Origin: WVZH01 sp034430425
Lineage (GTDB): Bacteria; Chloroflexota; Anaerolineae; Anaerolineales; E44-bin32
Direction of reading: 5' to 3'
DNA length: 23,951 bases
Assembly (NCBI GenBank): GCA_034430425.1
Contig: DAOUEK010000099.1
Span: 1 to 23,951, forward strand
The notes beneath the pieces are model-generated. The model was given only the letters and a program-made list of their open reading frames with translations. It was not told the DNA's origin and made no database searches. Below, piece after piece: positions 7,621 to 14,942 of this stretch (its first letter is position 1; each line of letters begins with the position of its first letter). The position numbers and the translations under genes were made by a program.

Positions 7621-8463
7621 ATGGCGGCTCACATCCCAAATGACTTGCTGCAGGTCTATCGCAGAAATACATTCCGTCTTGCGCCGGGCACTCGACTTCA
7701 AAATCTCAACGATGCCGTTGCATTCGTCGAAGCGCGCGGATTCGTGACACTATGGCCGATACAATCTGTCGACCTTCCCAATTTATGGACCGCGGCGGCA
7801 GGCGACCGCCCCGTAGCCAGCGAACACGACGATCCTGGACACATAACCTGGGGATGGAAAGACGAGATGCTGGATAAACGCAAATGGTATTACGGAAAGC
7901 TGCTGCGCGGCAAAGCCACGATCGTCAGCCTGGAGATGATCCCGTATTTTTATGCGCTATCCGATCGCGTCGGGGAAGTGGACGACTATCGTTTGGCCTA
8001 CGAAGACGGACATCTGACCTATGAGTCGCTCCGTGTGGCGGAGGCGCTCTTGAAGAACGGTCCGCAGCACACCATTCAGCTTCGCAGACTTTCCCATCTC
8101 AGCGCCAGCCAATCGAAATCGCGCTTCAACAAAGCACTTAGCGATCTCCAGCGCGGCCTATGGATCGTTCCCGTCGGCATCGCCAAGGCCGGCGCCTGGC
8201 GCTATGCCTTTATCTATGAGTTATTCGATCGCTGGTTCTCGAACGCGGCGGCACGAGCCAGACGTATCACGCTCGCAGCAGCGCGCACCGAACTCACGCG
8301 TCGCTATCTCGACTCGGTTGGTATCTCAACCGCGAAGAATATCGGCCGCCTGTTCCGCTGGCGACTGAAAGAAACCCAGACAGCGCTGAACACATTGGCT
8401 GACGAAAAGCTCGCCTTGCTGTGCGAGGAAGAGTGCTGGGCGACAGCCCGACTGTTGGACTGA
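7621..8463 (+). CDS. AlkZ/YcaQ-related winged-helix protein (HTH_42-type)
   Basis: I recognise the family by its signature text: ARGFVTLWPIQSVDLPNLW (about 38-56), GDRPV...HDDPGHITWGWKD (about 61-81), KWYYGKLLRGKATIVSLE (about 88-105) and a winged-helix-like stretch (about 135-195). The family is related to AlkZ/YcaQ glycosylases, which unhook interstrand DNA crosslinks or remove bulky lesions. The catalytic QxQ/QxD motif of AlkZ proteins is not seen in that form; Q48-S-V-D51 is the nearest candidate, so activity is uncertain. The 280 residues are shorter than the roughly 370-410 of AlkZ/YcaQ. The ATG at 7621 has only a weak Shine-Dalgarno. The gene is alone on the plus strand, divergent from panD and convergent with rpoD. 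Confidence 0.7.
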   Translation: MAAHIPNDLLQVYRRNTFRLAPGTRLQNLNDAVAFVEARGFVTLWPIQSVDLPNLWTAAAGDRPVASEHDDPGHITWGWKDEMLDKRKWYYGKLLRGKATIVSLEMIPYFYALSDRVGEVDDYRLAYEDGHLTYESLRVAEALLKNGPQHTIQLRRLSHLSASQSKSRFNKALSDLQRGLWIVPVGIAKAGAWRYAFIYELFDRWFSNAAARARRITLAAARTELTRRYLDSVGISTAKNIGRLFRWRLKETQTALNTLADEKLALLCEEECWATARLLD

Positions 8464-8520
8464 CCTATCGGCAAGGTAACACAGGCAAGCACTCATAACT
8501 TACATCAAGCAAATTCGTTT

Positions 8521-8549
8521 GTAGGAGCAGATTTGAAACCCGCCCCTAC
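8521..8549. repeat. Decayed 29-base palindromic repeat (GTAGGGGC type)
   Basis: GTAGGAGCAGATTTG is the imperfect inverse of the right half ending CGCCCCTAC. Each of the three arm mismatches has A on the left where the right half implies G, as expected if a perfect GTAGGGGC palindrome decayed by G-to-A changes. Palindromes of this wording are scattered in the intergenic DNA of Anaerolineae and relatives, as I recall. Confidence 0.5.
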
Positions 8550-8581
8550 GAAGGTCTCCGTTACTCATCTGCAGGAACAGT

Positions 8582-8618
8582 CCCCTGTGACAGCCCATAG
8601 ACAGGGCAGCTACAGGGG
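8582..8618. repeat. Imperfect inverted repeat
   Basis: CCCCTGTGACAGCCC (8582-8596) pairs with GGGCAGCTACAGGGG (8604-8618) with three mismatches in the middle and a seven-base loop. A G8 run then GTGCCCC follows directly. It resembles the neighbouring palindromes rather than a terminator, since no T-run follows. Confidence 0.45.
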
Positions 8619-8759
8619 GGGGTGCCCCTCCAGATAGCTTCACAAGATAGAGGCGAAAACTGGCATCCACAGACGAATCCAGCGGTATGGAACGACTTGG
8701 ATTGCATCACAATTAGGGATCCTCATGAAAGAGGGAGAACCAATTTGATCATAAATGCA

Positions 8760-8784
8760 GGGGCTGCCCCAAAAGGGCAGCCCC
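8760..8784. terminator. Perfect hairpin at the 3' side of rpoD (possible bidirectional terminator)
   Basis: GGGGCTGCCC (8760-8769) and GGGCAGCCCC (8775-8784) form a perfect 10-base stem with a five-base loop, 40 bases past the rpoD stop. In the rpoD direction the tail is TGCATTTATG, only weakly T-rich. It could terminate rpoD or the convergent gene, or be another copy of the local palindrome type. Confidence 0.5.
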
Positions 8785-8824
8785 GAAAATTGATCCTCCG
8801 AAACTCAAACACCGGAAATACGCA

Positions 8825-10096
8825 CTACACGCGAACGTAATCCACCCACTCTCGGCGCAATGAATTTTTACGCAAACGACGAATCGCCTGCGCTTGAATC
8901 TGACGCACACGCTCGCGGGTAATACCCATCTTCTGCCCAACTTCATTCAGCGTATGTTGACGCGTTCCGCACAAGCCAAAGCGCAGCTGCAGGACCCGTA
9001 CTTCGCGCGGTGGCAATGTGTCCAGAAGATCCTTCATACGCTCTTTTAGCAGCACCTGCCCGGTCTTATCCTCCGGCGGCGGCGCTTCTAGATCTTCGAT
9101 GAAATCACCCAGTACAGCATCATCTTCTTCACCAACGGGAAGTTCGAGGGACAAGGTGTGTTTGGAGAACCGCAGCATTTTGGCCACGTTCTCCGGCTTA
9201 TCCCGCAGTGCATCCGCTAGCTCATCGATGCGCGGGAGACGTCCCAAAGATTGAATTAAACTGTGGCGCACGCGGTACATCTTGCTGATCCGCTCTCCCA
9301 TGTGCACCGGCAGTCGAATCGTCCGGCCTTGATCCGCCACGGAGCGAGTAATCGCCTGACGTATCCACCAGGTCGCATAGGTGGAAAACTTATAGCCGCG
9401 TTTGTAATCGAATTTCTTCGCCGCGCGCATCAACCCGATATGACCCTCTTGCACCAGGTCCATCAGCGGCATACCCCGTCCGCAGTATTTCTTGGCTACA
9501 CTAAATACGAGGCGCACATTAGCCAGTATCAAATGCTCTCGCGCTGCCACGCCATCCTCGATCAGGTGGATTAAATCGGCGCGCTTCTTTGCCGAGCCAT
9601 TGGCTTTGGCAAGTTTGCAGCTTGCATCGCGACCTCGCTCGATTCGCATGGCGAGAACGACTTCCTCATCGCGCGTCAGTAGGGGAATGCGTGCCGCCTG
9701 ACTGAGGTATGTGCCGATGCTATCCCCTGCATCGGCAGCGTCGATGGTTCGCTGGTTTTGATACTCGTCTTCCGGATCATCATCCTGGGCAATTTCCACC
9801 GGTTTTGCAGGAGTTGATTCAGTTCCCTCCTGCTTTTCGGAGATGTAGCCATTGTTTGAGTACGGAATACCAGCCGAAAGCAGAGCGGTAAACAACTCGT
9901 CCAATAGATCGACATTCTCTTCTGCTTGAGGGATTGCAGCAAGAATATCATCGAGATTGACATACCCCTTTTCAACCCCGAGATCAATGAGAAGTTCGAC
10001 CGCTTCCGTGTCTTCTATGAAGGTATTTCCTTCACGCCCAACACCCAAATTCGATGTTTTGGTTTCCAACTTGTCGATTTGAACTCCTCCTCTCAC
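8825..10096 (-). CDS. rpoD: Primary RNA polymerase sigma factor RpoD/SigA
   Basis: This sigma-70 group 1 or 2 factor directs transcription of housekeeping genes. Over 423 residues I see a short region 1.1-like N-terminus (about 30-80), an acidic linker, region 1.2 (DSIGTYLSQAARIPLLTRDEE, about 125-145), region 2 with GRGMPLMDLVQEGHIGLMRAAKKFDYKRGYKFSTYATWWIRQAI (about 206-249), region 3 and region 4 with the helix-turn-helix TLNEVGQKMGITRERVRQI (about 382-400). The start is GTG at 10096, backed by AGAGGTGA nine bases upstream. A perfect AGGAGG falls inside the first codons. The last 60 codons are typical of primary sigma. Other SigA-like paralogues are common in Chloroflexota, so it might not be the only group 1/2 factor. 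Confidence 0.93.
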   Translation of the reverse strand: MRGGVQIDKLETKTSNLGVGREGNTFIEDTEAVELLIDLGVEKGYVNLDDILAAIPQAEENVDLLDELFTALLSAGIPYSNNGYISEKQEGTESTPAKPVEIAQDDDPEDEYQNQRTIDAADAGDSIGTYLSQAARIPLLTRDEEVVLAMRIERGRDASCKLAKANGSAKKRADLIHLIEDGVAAREHLILANVRLVFSVAKKYCGRGMPLMDLVQEGHIGLMRAAKKFDYKRGYKFSTYATWWIRQAITRSVADQGRTIRLPVHMGERISKMYRVRHSLIQSLGRLPRIDELADALRDKPENVAKMLRFSKHTLSLELPVGEEDDAVLGDFIEDLEAPPPEDKTGQVLLKERMKDLLDTLPPREVRVLQLRFGLCGTRQHTLNEVGQKMGITRERVRQIQAQAIRRLRKNSLRREWVDYVRV

Positions 10097-10577
10097 GTAG
10101 GATCTTCACCTCTTTAAACCCACATACGCAACTGTAACCATCGTTCGGTGAGATTTAAGCGCAACAGCCCACAGAACTTTATAAATACGTATAGTTAGGC
10201 TTCTGGCACGAAGGTGAATTGACCGTTGCTTAAGTATGCCACAACATCGTTAACGTTTCCTTAATCAATTACCGCCGCCTTTTATGCGCCATCCTTAAAA
10301 GAAAATCCCTCGATTTTGAACCCGAATACAGCAGCATGAGGTGAAACGTAGATCAGCGGCGCTGAAACCCTCTTGCGCCGCTGATCATCTCGATTCATTA
10401 ATTCCGTTCCTTTATGCTGATCAAAAAAAATAATCACGAAACACCTTCGACCCGATAAGAACGCGCTGTACATCCCTCAACGAAGTGACTAAGCCCCTTG
10501 TTCTCAACTCGAGATTGACAATAGACTTCGCCTTTTACTTGCCTGTTTCGCCATCAGTTTGCGTATGCGATATGTCC
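10097..10577. other. 481-base intergenic region upstream of rpoD
   Basis: The rpoD promoter should lie here, but I could not pick a convincing -35/-10 pair. The one clear structure is the 12-base-arm hairpin at 10351-10386. A 63-residue frame on the minus strand (10282-10473) covers the hairpin and looks non-coding. Confidence 0.5.
10351..10386. repeat. Perfect 12-base inverted repeat upstream of rpoD
   Basis: GATCAGCGGCGC (10351-10362) and GCGCCGCTGATC (10375-10386) form a perfect stem with a 12-base loop. No T-run follows on either strand, so it is not a classic terminator. It is about 255 bases before the rpoD start and about 190 bases after the upstream membrane-protein gene. Confidence 0.6.
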
Positions 10578-11027
10578 TTACCGGATTAAGCCACGGAACA
10601 GAATCGCTAAACCGGCAATGACAATCGCCAACGGCCAAATAATCTGCCATGTGCCCAGCGCGAGGCCAAACAATATCGCAGCCCATATAATGCTGCCAAC
10701 GATTGGTCTGCGGTACATCGGCACAAGTATACGAACGACAATCTCGATCAGAACAATAAGCCCCGCACCGAGAAAGAATACTTGCCATCCTGCGGTATTA
10801 ATAAAGGGGATATCGAAAGGCAGATCAGTTTGCGGTAAATTGAGATCGGCAATAAAGTCCGTCAGTATTTGCAATTTATCTGTGTTGTTTAACAGCAACA
10901 CCACACCGGCCCAAATTAAAAACGCGGCGAATGAAAGCGAGCTAACGGTATCCTGACGATCTTTTTCGTCCACTCCCTTCTCTTCCCGCTTCTGGATTTC
11001 TTTTTCATCAAAATTCTGGTCCGTCAT
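10578..11027 (-). CDS. Small four-helix membrane protein (LiaI/LiaF N-terminal, DUF5668-like)
   Basis: The function is not established. The 149 residues begin with a charged cytoplasmic segment (about 1-27, rich in Lys, Glu and Asp). Hydrophobic helices follow at about 30-48, 78-102, 108-126 and 127-145. The text FLIWAGVVLLLNN and the WPLAIVIAGLAILFRG tail resemble the membrane part of LiaI/LiaF-type envelope-stress proteins. The ATG has a perfect AGGAGG six to eight bases upstream. It is downstream of, and on the same strand as, the LiaF-like gene (186-base gap), so the two may work together in sensing membrane stress. The resemblance rests on pattern only. Confidence 0.65.
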   Translation of the reverse strand: MTDQNFDEKEIQKREEKGVDEKDRQDTVSSLSFAAFLIWAGVVLLLNNTDKLQILTDFIADLNLPQTDLPFDIPFINTAGWQVFFLGAGLIVLIEIVVRILVPMYRRPIVGSIIWAAILFGLALGTWQIIWPLAIVIAGLAILFRGLIR

Positions 11028-11213
11028 GATCTTCTCCTCCAGTATGTCCTGTCTTCTTTATCTAACAGTATAGAAGATTTCCGTAATTGTTGGTTAATTC
11101 GCGATCTTCATCATTATAAGGTCTATTCATGAATCAACTTGCAACAACGAGAGGGGATATACATCTTTGGGCGTATCGCCGATGCGTTGTCGTTGAATCG
11201 TTATTAGGCCAAA

Positions 11214-11750
11214 TCAATCACGGATTAACGTCACACCCCCGATGAAATTGACCATTTCAATGTTTAATTTCTTCTTTGCCGTAGCGTAGTCCTCACTCTT
11301 CCAGTTAATCGGTGTGAGAAATCCGCCCATGCGTTTGCCAAACAACCTGGATTCCGTAATTAAGCCAACATTATCGACAAAAACCGCCACATCATCTGGA
11401 ATGCGAATCTTGAGATCTGCGATGAAACCATACATTTTCACGACGGTTTCTCCAACAGGCACATTCGCCTCCCGCATATCCATCTTGACGTCACCGATGA
11501 AAGACCAATACTCGGCATCCTGTACGTCCCACTCTCCCATCTGACGAATGTCACCAAATAATCGGACACCGACTTCCGTATCCGGACTGACCATGCGAGG
11601 ACGTACGATAATCAATACGCCCACGAGTATGAATACCAAAGGCCAGAAGAGAGAGCCAAAGTCAATATTGACAAAGATATTGTCCAATAATACGAGCAGA
11701 CCCAAGAAAATCAGCACACCGCCGAGCCAGAGTTGACCTTTATCCCGCAT
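11214..11750 (-). CDS. LiaF-family membrane protein (cell-wall-active antibiotic response)
   Basis: LiaF proteins act with two-component systems that respond to cell-envelope damage. The 178-residue protein has two N-terminal helices (about 7-24 and 33-49, LWLGGVLIFLGLLVLLDN and LFWPLVFILVGVLIIV) and a C-terminal beta-rich domain (about 65-178). That domain contains the repeated short motifs FGDI, FIGDVKMDMREANVPVGE, FIADLKIRIPDDVAVFV and a closing FIGGVTLIRD, typical of the LiaF/VraT-like C-terminal domain. The ATG has GGAGG six bases upstream. No liaR/liaS-type two-component genes are in the window. Confidence 0.78.
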   Translation of the reverse strand: MRDKGQLWLGGVLIFLGLLVLLDNIFVNIDFGSLFWPLVFILVGVLIIVRPRMVSPDTEVGVRLFGDIRQMGEWDVQDAEYWSFIGDVKMDMREANVPVGETVVKMYGFIADLKIRIPDDVAVFVDNVGLITESRLFGKRMGGFLTPINWKSEDYATAKKKLNIEMVNFIGGVTLIRD

Positions 11751-12180
11751 ATTCTTCCTCCTATCTCATCAGTAAGATATAGATTAGTTCAAAACCAAAT
11801 TCTTTAAGCGCTGAAGATGATGGAAATTATTAGACCGGAATTCACACCTTGCCATGATACACTCCCTAATGAAAATATACATCAACATGATCCCGGAATA
11901 TAAACCTCTTCGACGGCATGATATTCAAATCCGGTACGTCAATTCTCAACGCAAATTCCATAGTCAGCGAAGATCTCAAACGACCCGATGCTAACATGAC
12001 CAACGTTCGGGAATTCGGATGAGCCATTATCTACCATGCTATACGCCAAAGTCTGCTCCAGGGTTTCACAATCTCAGCGCTGGCAACTGGCTTTATAATC
12101 TCTACAAATCAAACGGCCGTTATATATCATGAGTGATGCATCTACGCACTTATCCAGGTGTGTAGTCCGAGGAGTGGAAT
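11751..12180. other. 430-base divergent intergenic region
   Basis: This separates the LiaF-like gene (minus) and the Fpg-like gene (plus), so it must hold both promoters. A perfect TATAAT is at 12095-12100, 81 bases before the Fpg-like ATG, but no good -35 lies at the right distance. No supported gene or repeat was found. Confidence 0.5.
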
Positions 12181-12999
12181 ATGCCCGAGTTGCCGGAAAT
12201 CACGGCACGATCGACAGAAATGAAAAGCTCCTTGATCGAGAAGACCATCCAACACATCGAAGTGCTCCAACCCAAGTCGTTGAACATTTCCGAAGAAGAA
12301 TTCATCAAAGCCTTGACTGGGGCGACCATACTTGACGTCACCAGTCGCGGAAAATGGATCTTCGTCGAGACCGACAAGGGATGGTTGCTGCTTAACCTTG
12401 GTATGGGTGGCGAAATCCTGCTTGCAGCGTACGACGACACTCCGGAGAAACGCAGAATTATCTTTCGTTTCGAGGACGACACCTGCCTGACGATCAACTT
12501 TTGGTGGTTCGGCTACGTCCACTATGCCTCGATCGATAAACTTCACGAGCACAAAATGACCGCCAAACTGGGCCCACAAGCCATCGATTTAACAGCGGAT
12601 GATATCCGGCAAATCATCACCGGTCGTAAAGCGAGAGTGAAATCTTTTCTCCTCGACCAGAGTTCGATAGCGGGAATCGGCAATGCCTATGTTCACGACA
12701 TCCTCTTCCTCGCCCGGCTCCATCCACTACGCACTTTGAATACCTTATCCGAAGCGGATATTGAAAATCTGGTGGAAGCTATCCACTCCGGCCTTCAGCC
12801 CAGCATCGACAAAGGCGGTGCGTTCTACGAATTGAACCTGTATGGCGAAAAAGGGGGATTCACAATGGACGACATCCTTGTCGGTTACAAGGAAGGACAG
12901 CCTTGTCCGGAGTGTAATACGGAGATCATCAAGATAAAAACGGGCAGCACAAGCAGCTTCATCTGCCCGCATTGTCAACCGCTCGAAATGGAAACCTAG
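12181..12999 (+). CDS. Divergent formamidopyrimidine-DNA glycosylase (Fpg/Nei family)
   Basis: Fpg/Nei enzymes excise oxidised bases and cut the abasic site by beta,delta-elimination. The protein (272 residues) has the catalytic N-terminus MPELPE (Pro2, Glu3), the lysine of the RGKW turn (Lys58), LGMGG with the void-filling Met75, the H2TH segment around SSIAGIGNAYVHD (about 161-173, Asn168) and a zinc finger with cysteines 242, 245, 262 and 265. Several usual residues differ. The DPRRFG-type strand reads INFWWFG, and the zinc-finger arginine five residues before the third cysteine is a threonine (T257). The usual His of HLGMSG is Asn. It may therefore have another substrate. GAGGAG six bases upstream fixes the start. 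Confidence 0.85.
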   Translation: MPELPEITARSTEMKSSLIEKTIQHIEVLQPKSLNISEEEFIKALTGATILDVTSRGKWIFVETDKGWLLLNLGMGGEILLAAYDDTPEKRRIIFRFEDDTCLTINFWWFGYVHYASIDKLHEHKMTAKLGPQAIDLTADDIRQIITGRKARVKSFLLDQSSIAGIGNAYVHDILFLARLHPLRTLNTLSEADIENLVEAIHSGLQPSIDKGGAFYELNLYGEKGGFTMDDILVGYKEGQPCPECNTEIIKIKTGSTSSFICPHCQPLEMET

Positions 13000-13015
13000 G
13001 GAATCCCTTCAATGC

Positions 13016-13037
13016 TGCCCCTAAAACTTACGGGGCA
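13016..13037. terminator. Possible bidirectional terminator between convergent genes
   Basis: TGCCCC (13016-13021) pairs with GGGGCA (13032-13037), and the inner TAA/TTA extends the stem with one bulged base. It lies 16 bases after the Fpg-like stop and 15 bases past the stop of the convergent polyferredoxin gene. No strong T-run follows, so confidence is modest. Confidence 0.4.
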
Positions 13038-13051
13038 ACTACACCTTGGCT

Positions 13052-14593
13052 TTAAGTCAGGCAATGCACGCGAATTGCGGCTTCTCCCTGGGCAGCACAC
13101 TTGTATTCGCAAACCCCGCATCCAATGCAGAGATGTTCCAGGACATAGGGTCTGAGTACCGTAACCTCTTCACCGAATGAGTCGATAACCGTGGCTTCCT
13201 CCAGCCTAACGGCTTTATCTGGAATAGGGCAGACTTCTTCACACACAATACAAGGCGTCCCCTTCGACCAGGGCAGGCAGCGATCCCTGTCAATCTGCGC
13301 GACTCCGATAACTGCCTGGCGTTTATCTTCGAGATCAAGTGACGGAATGGCGCCCGAGGGACAGGATTGGCCGCAGGCGTTACAGCCGTAGTTGCAGTAT
13401 CCAAGACGCGGCACCAAACGCGGCGTCCACAAACCTTCGGCACCTGCCTCAACGAGCACAGGCTGTAGAGCCGAAGTTGGGCACACTCGGATACATTGGC
13501 TGCAGCGCAGACAGCGGGCGAGAAATTCATCCTCCGCACCAACGCCCGGTGGTCGAAGCAGAAAAGGATGGCGTTGCACACTTCGGATACCAGAATGTAA
13601 TACCGCCACTCCGATCGCCCCGGTCAATATGGCTATCAAGGCATCCCGGCGTGATGGATCGTGCGGGCGCAGAATATCCACACCTAAACCTGGCCTGAGT
13701 TGGATGTCATCCGCAGGGCAAGTAACGAAGCAATCCAAACACAACGTACACTCCGCCGGTACGATCTCATACTTCGGTTCATTACGAATGGCATCCAATT
13801 GACAGACCCGCGTGCACCGGGCACATGCTTTGCAGGACTCACCGACAAACGGACGAAAAATCGAAACTTTGGAAAGAAAGCCCAACAACGCACCCAATGG
13901 ACAGAGGTAGCGGCACCAGAAACGTTCGGCAAACACGTTCAATGCGAAAATACCGAAGAAGACCACCGCGATGAGAAGGCTCGAAGTATAAACCTGCGGT
14001 TCGTAAGGCAATATCTTCCCCCGCAGCAGCTGTTCCAATGTGTTGACAACCGGCCTTAATGCAGGGGTTTGATACATTGTTTGCTCTAGCGTGCTGATGC
14101 TTTTATCCAGCGCCGGTACGACAACAGCTGACATGGATCGCGTAAGCAGGGCAAGCGGATCCAGGATCAATAATGAAAGGTTACCCAGGATGGCCGCGAC
14201 CAGCATCACCAAGAGCAAGAATCGTCCCACGCGGCGCCAATTCGCAGATGGCGGTTGTCCCCGCTTCCTCGGTGATCGGATTCGAAACCATTCCAAAAGC
14301 GTACCCAACGGACACAGCCACCCACACCAGATACGCCCCAGCAGCAGCGTCATTCCGATCGTTACAAAAGCGAGGGCCAGCCTGGGAATCCAGGTTCGGA
14401 AAGCCAACATGGCTCCCGCGGCTGCCAACGGATCAAGGCGAAAGATCAAGTCAGCCTGAGAAAATGCAGGACGTTCCGGCAGCGCGGAGAAGAAGAGATA
14501 CAAATACAAACCCAGGCTCAATACCTGGATAAGCTGCCGCAGTCGACGCCAGCGTCGATTGGTCACAAGTACGCCTGAACCCCTGGATTTCAT
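13052..14593 (-). CDS. Membrane polyferredoxin, NapH-NapG/MauM-like fusion (six 4Fe-4S clusters)
   Basis: This probably moves electrons across or along the membrane. Residues about 1-300 look like NapH/NosR-type proteins: helices at about 20-37, 68-88, 122-147 and 203-222, two CxxxCP motifs (Cys90/94 in WCGWLCPLG and Cys227/231 in WCRYLCPLG), then two 4Fe-4S motifs (Cys254-264 and Cys282-292). At about 314-336 comes SRR followed by a hydrophobic stretch, like the twin-arginine signal of NapG/MauM. After it are four more cysteine motifs (361-371, 400-411, 448-455 with Cys439, 489-499). I read this as NapH and NapG joined in one chain of 513 residues. The electron partners are not encoded nearby. 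The ATG has a close GGAGAG; an upstream GGAGG is 14 bases away. Confidence 0.85.
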   Translation of the reverse strand: MKSRGSGVLVTNRRWRRLRQLIQVLSLGLYLYLFFSALPERPAFSQADLIFRLDPLAAAGAMLAFRTWIPRLALAFVTIGMTLLLGRIWCGWLCPLGTLLEWFRIRSPRKRGQPPSANWRRVGRFLLLVMLVAAILGNLSLLILDPLALLTRSMSAVVVPALDKSISTLEQTMYQTPALRPVVNTLEQLLRGKILPYEPQVYTSSLLIAVVFFGIFALNVFAERFWCRYLCPLGALLGFLSKVSIFRPFVGESCKACARCTRVCQLDAIRNEPKYEIVPAECTLCLDCFVTCPADDIQLRPGLGVDILRPHDPSRRDALIAILTGAIGVAVLHSGIRSVQRHPFLLRPPGVGAEDEFLARCLRCSQCIRVCPTSALQPVLVEAGAEGLWTPRLVPRLGYCNYGCNACGQSCPSGAIPSLDLEDKRQAVIGVAQIDRDRCLPWSKGTPCIVCEEVCPIPDKAVRLEEATVIDSFGEEVTVLRPYVLEHLCIGCGVCEYKCAAQGEAAIRVHCLT

Positions 14594-14942
14594 CTCTCCG
14601 TCATCGCCTCCAATAGTCGTTGTTTACCGCCAATTCTAGCTGCAACGCCAACTTGAGCAATCCCTGGCAGGACGATCCTTCCCGCAATCGAACGGTGTGT
14701 ATTCTCAACGACAAATGACACAATATACCCATTGAAAAATAACCGAAGACCTTATACACTTAAATTGTAAGACAACTTCCCCAAATCTATTGGAATTGGA
14801 CCTTTTCCGTGGTATTCTATGACTCACACAGCTTGAATCATGCCAAGGGATTTTCAGGCGAACATAGTGCAATCCGAAAAATCAATTATTTAGCTCGGGG
14901 GGCTTGTTTGCTATGGAATATGCGGGATCAGGAGGAGGGCAA
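14594..14942. other. 349-base divergent intergenic region
   Basis: This is the shared upstream region of the polyferredoxin gene (minus) and the unknown 118-residue gene (plus). Apart from the possible plus-strand promoter at 14790-14818 I see no structure. It is clearly more AT-rich at 14700-14800 than its flanks. Confidence 0.5.
14790..14818 (+). promoter_or_regulatory. Possible promoter for the unknown 118-residue gene
   Basis: TTGGAA (14790-14795), a 17-base spacer and TATTCT (14813-14818) match the sigma-A consensus at four of six positions each. It is about 125 bases before the start codon. Confidence 0.3.

Larger units (their letters stand above)
8464..8824. other. 361-base convergent intergenic region filled with palindromes
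   Basis: No convincing gene is seen between the AlkZ-related gene and rpoD. The region holds three separate GC-rich inverted repeats, at 8521-8549, 8582-8618 and 8760-8784, described in their own entries. Open frames here are short and lack support. Confidence 0.6.

Noticed and set aside
10282..10473. A 63-residue frame on the minus strand upstream of rpoD.
   Set aside because: It spans the perfect hairpin, has no Shine-Dalgarno and its composition does not look coding.
11905..11930. TAAACCTCTTC(G/A)ACGG occurs here and near 1922-1938, differing at one base of 16.
   Set aside because: With this window length a 15-of-16 match between two places is expected by chance, and neither is near a promoter in the same arrangement.
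12142..12579. A 145-residue minus-strand frame over the start of the Fpg-like gene.
   Set aside because: The Fpg-like gene on the other strand has clear catalytic motifs and a good ribosome-binding site; the antisense frame has none.
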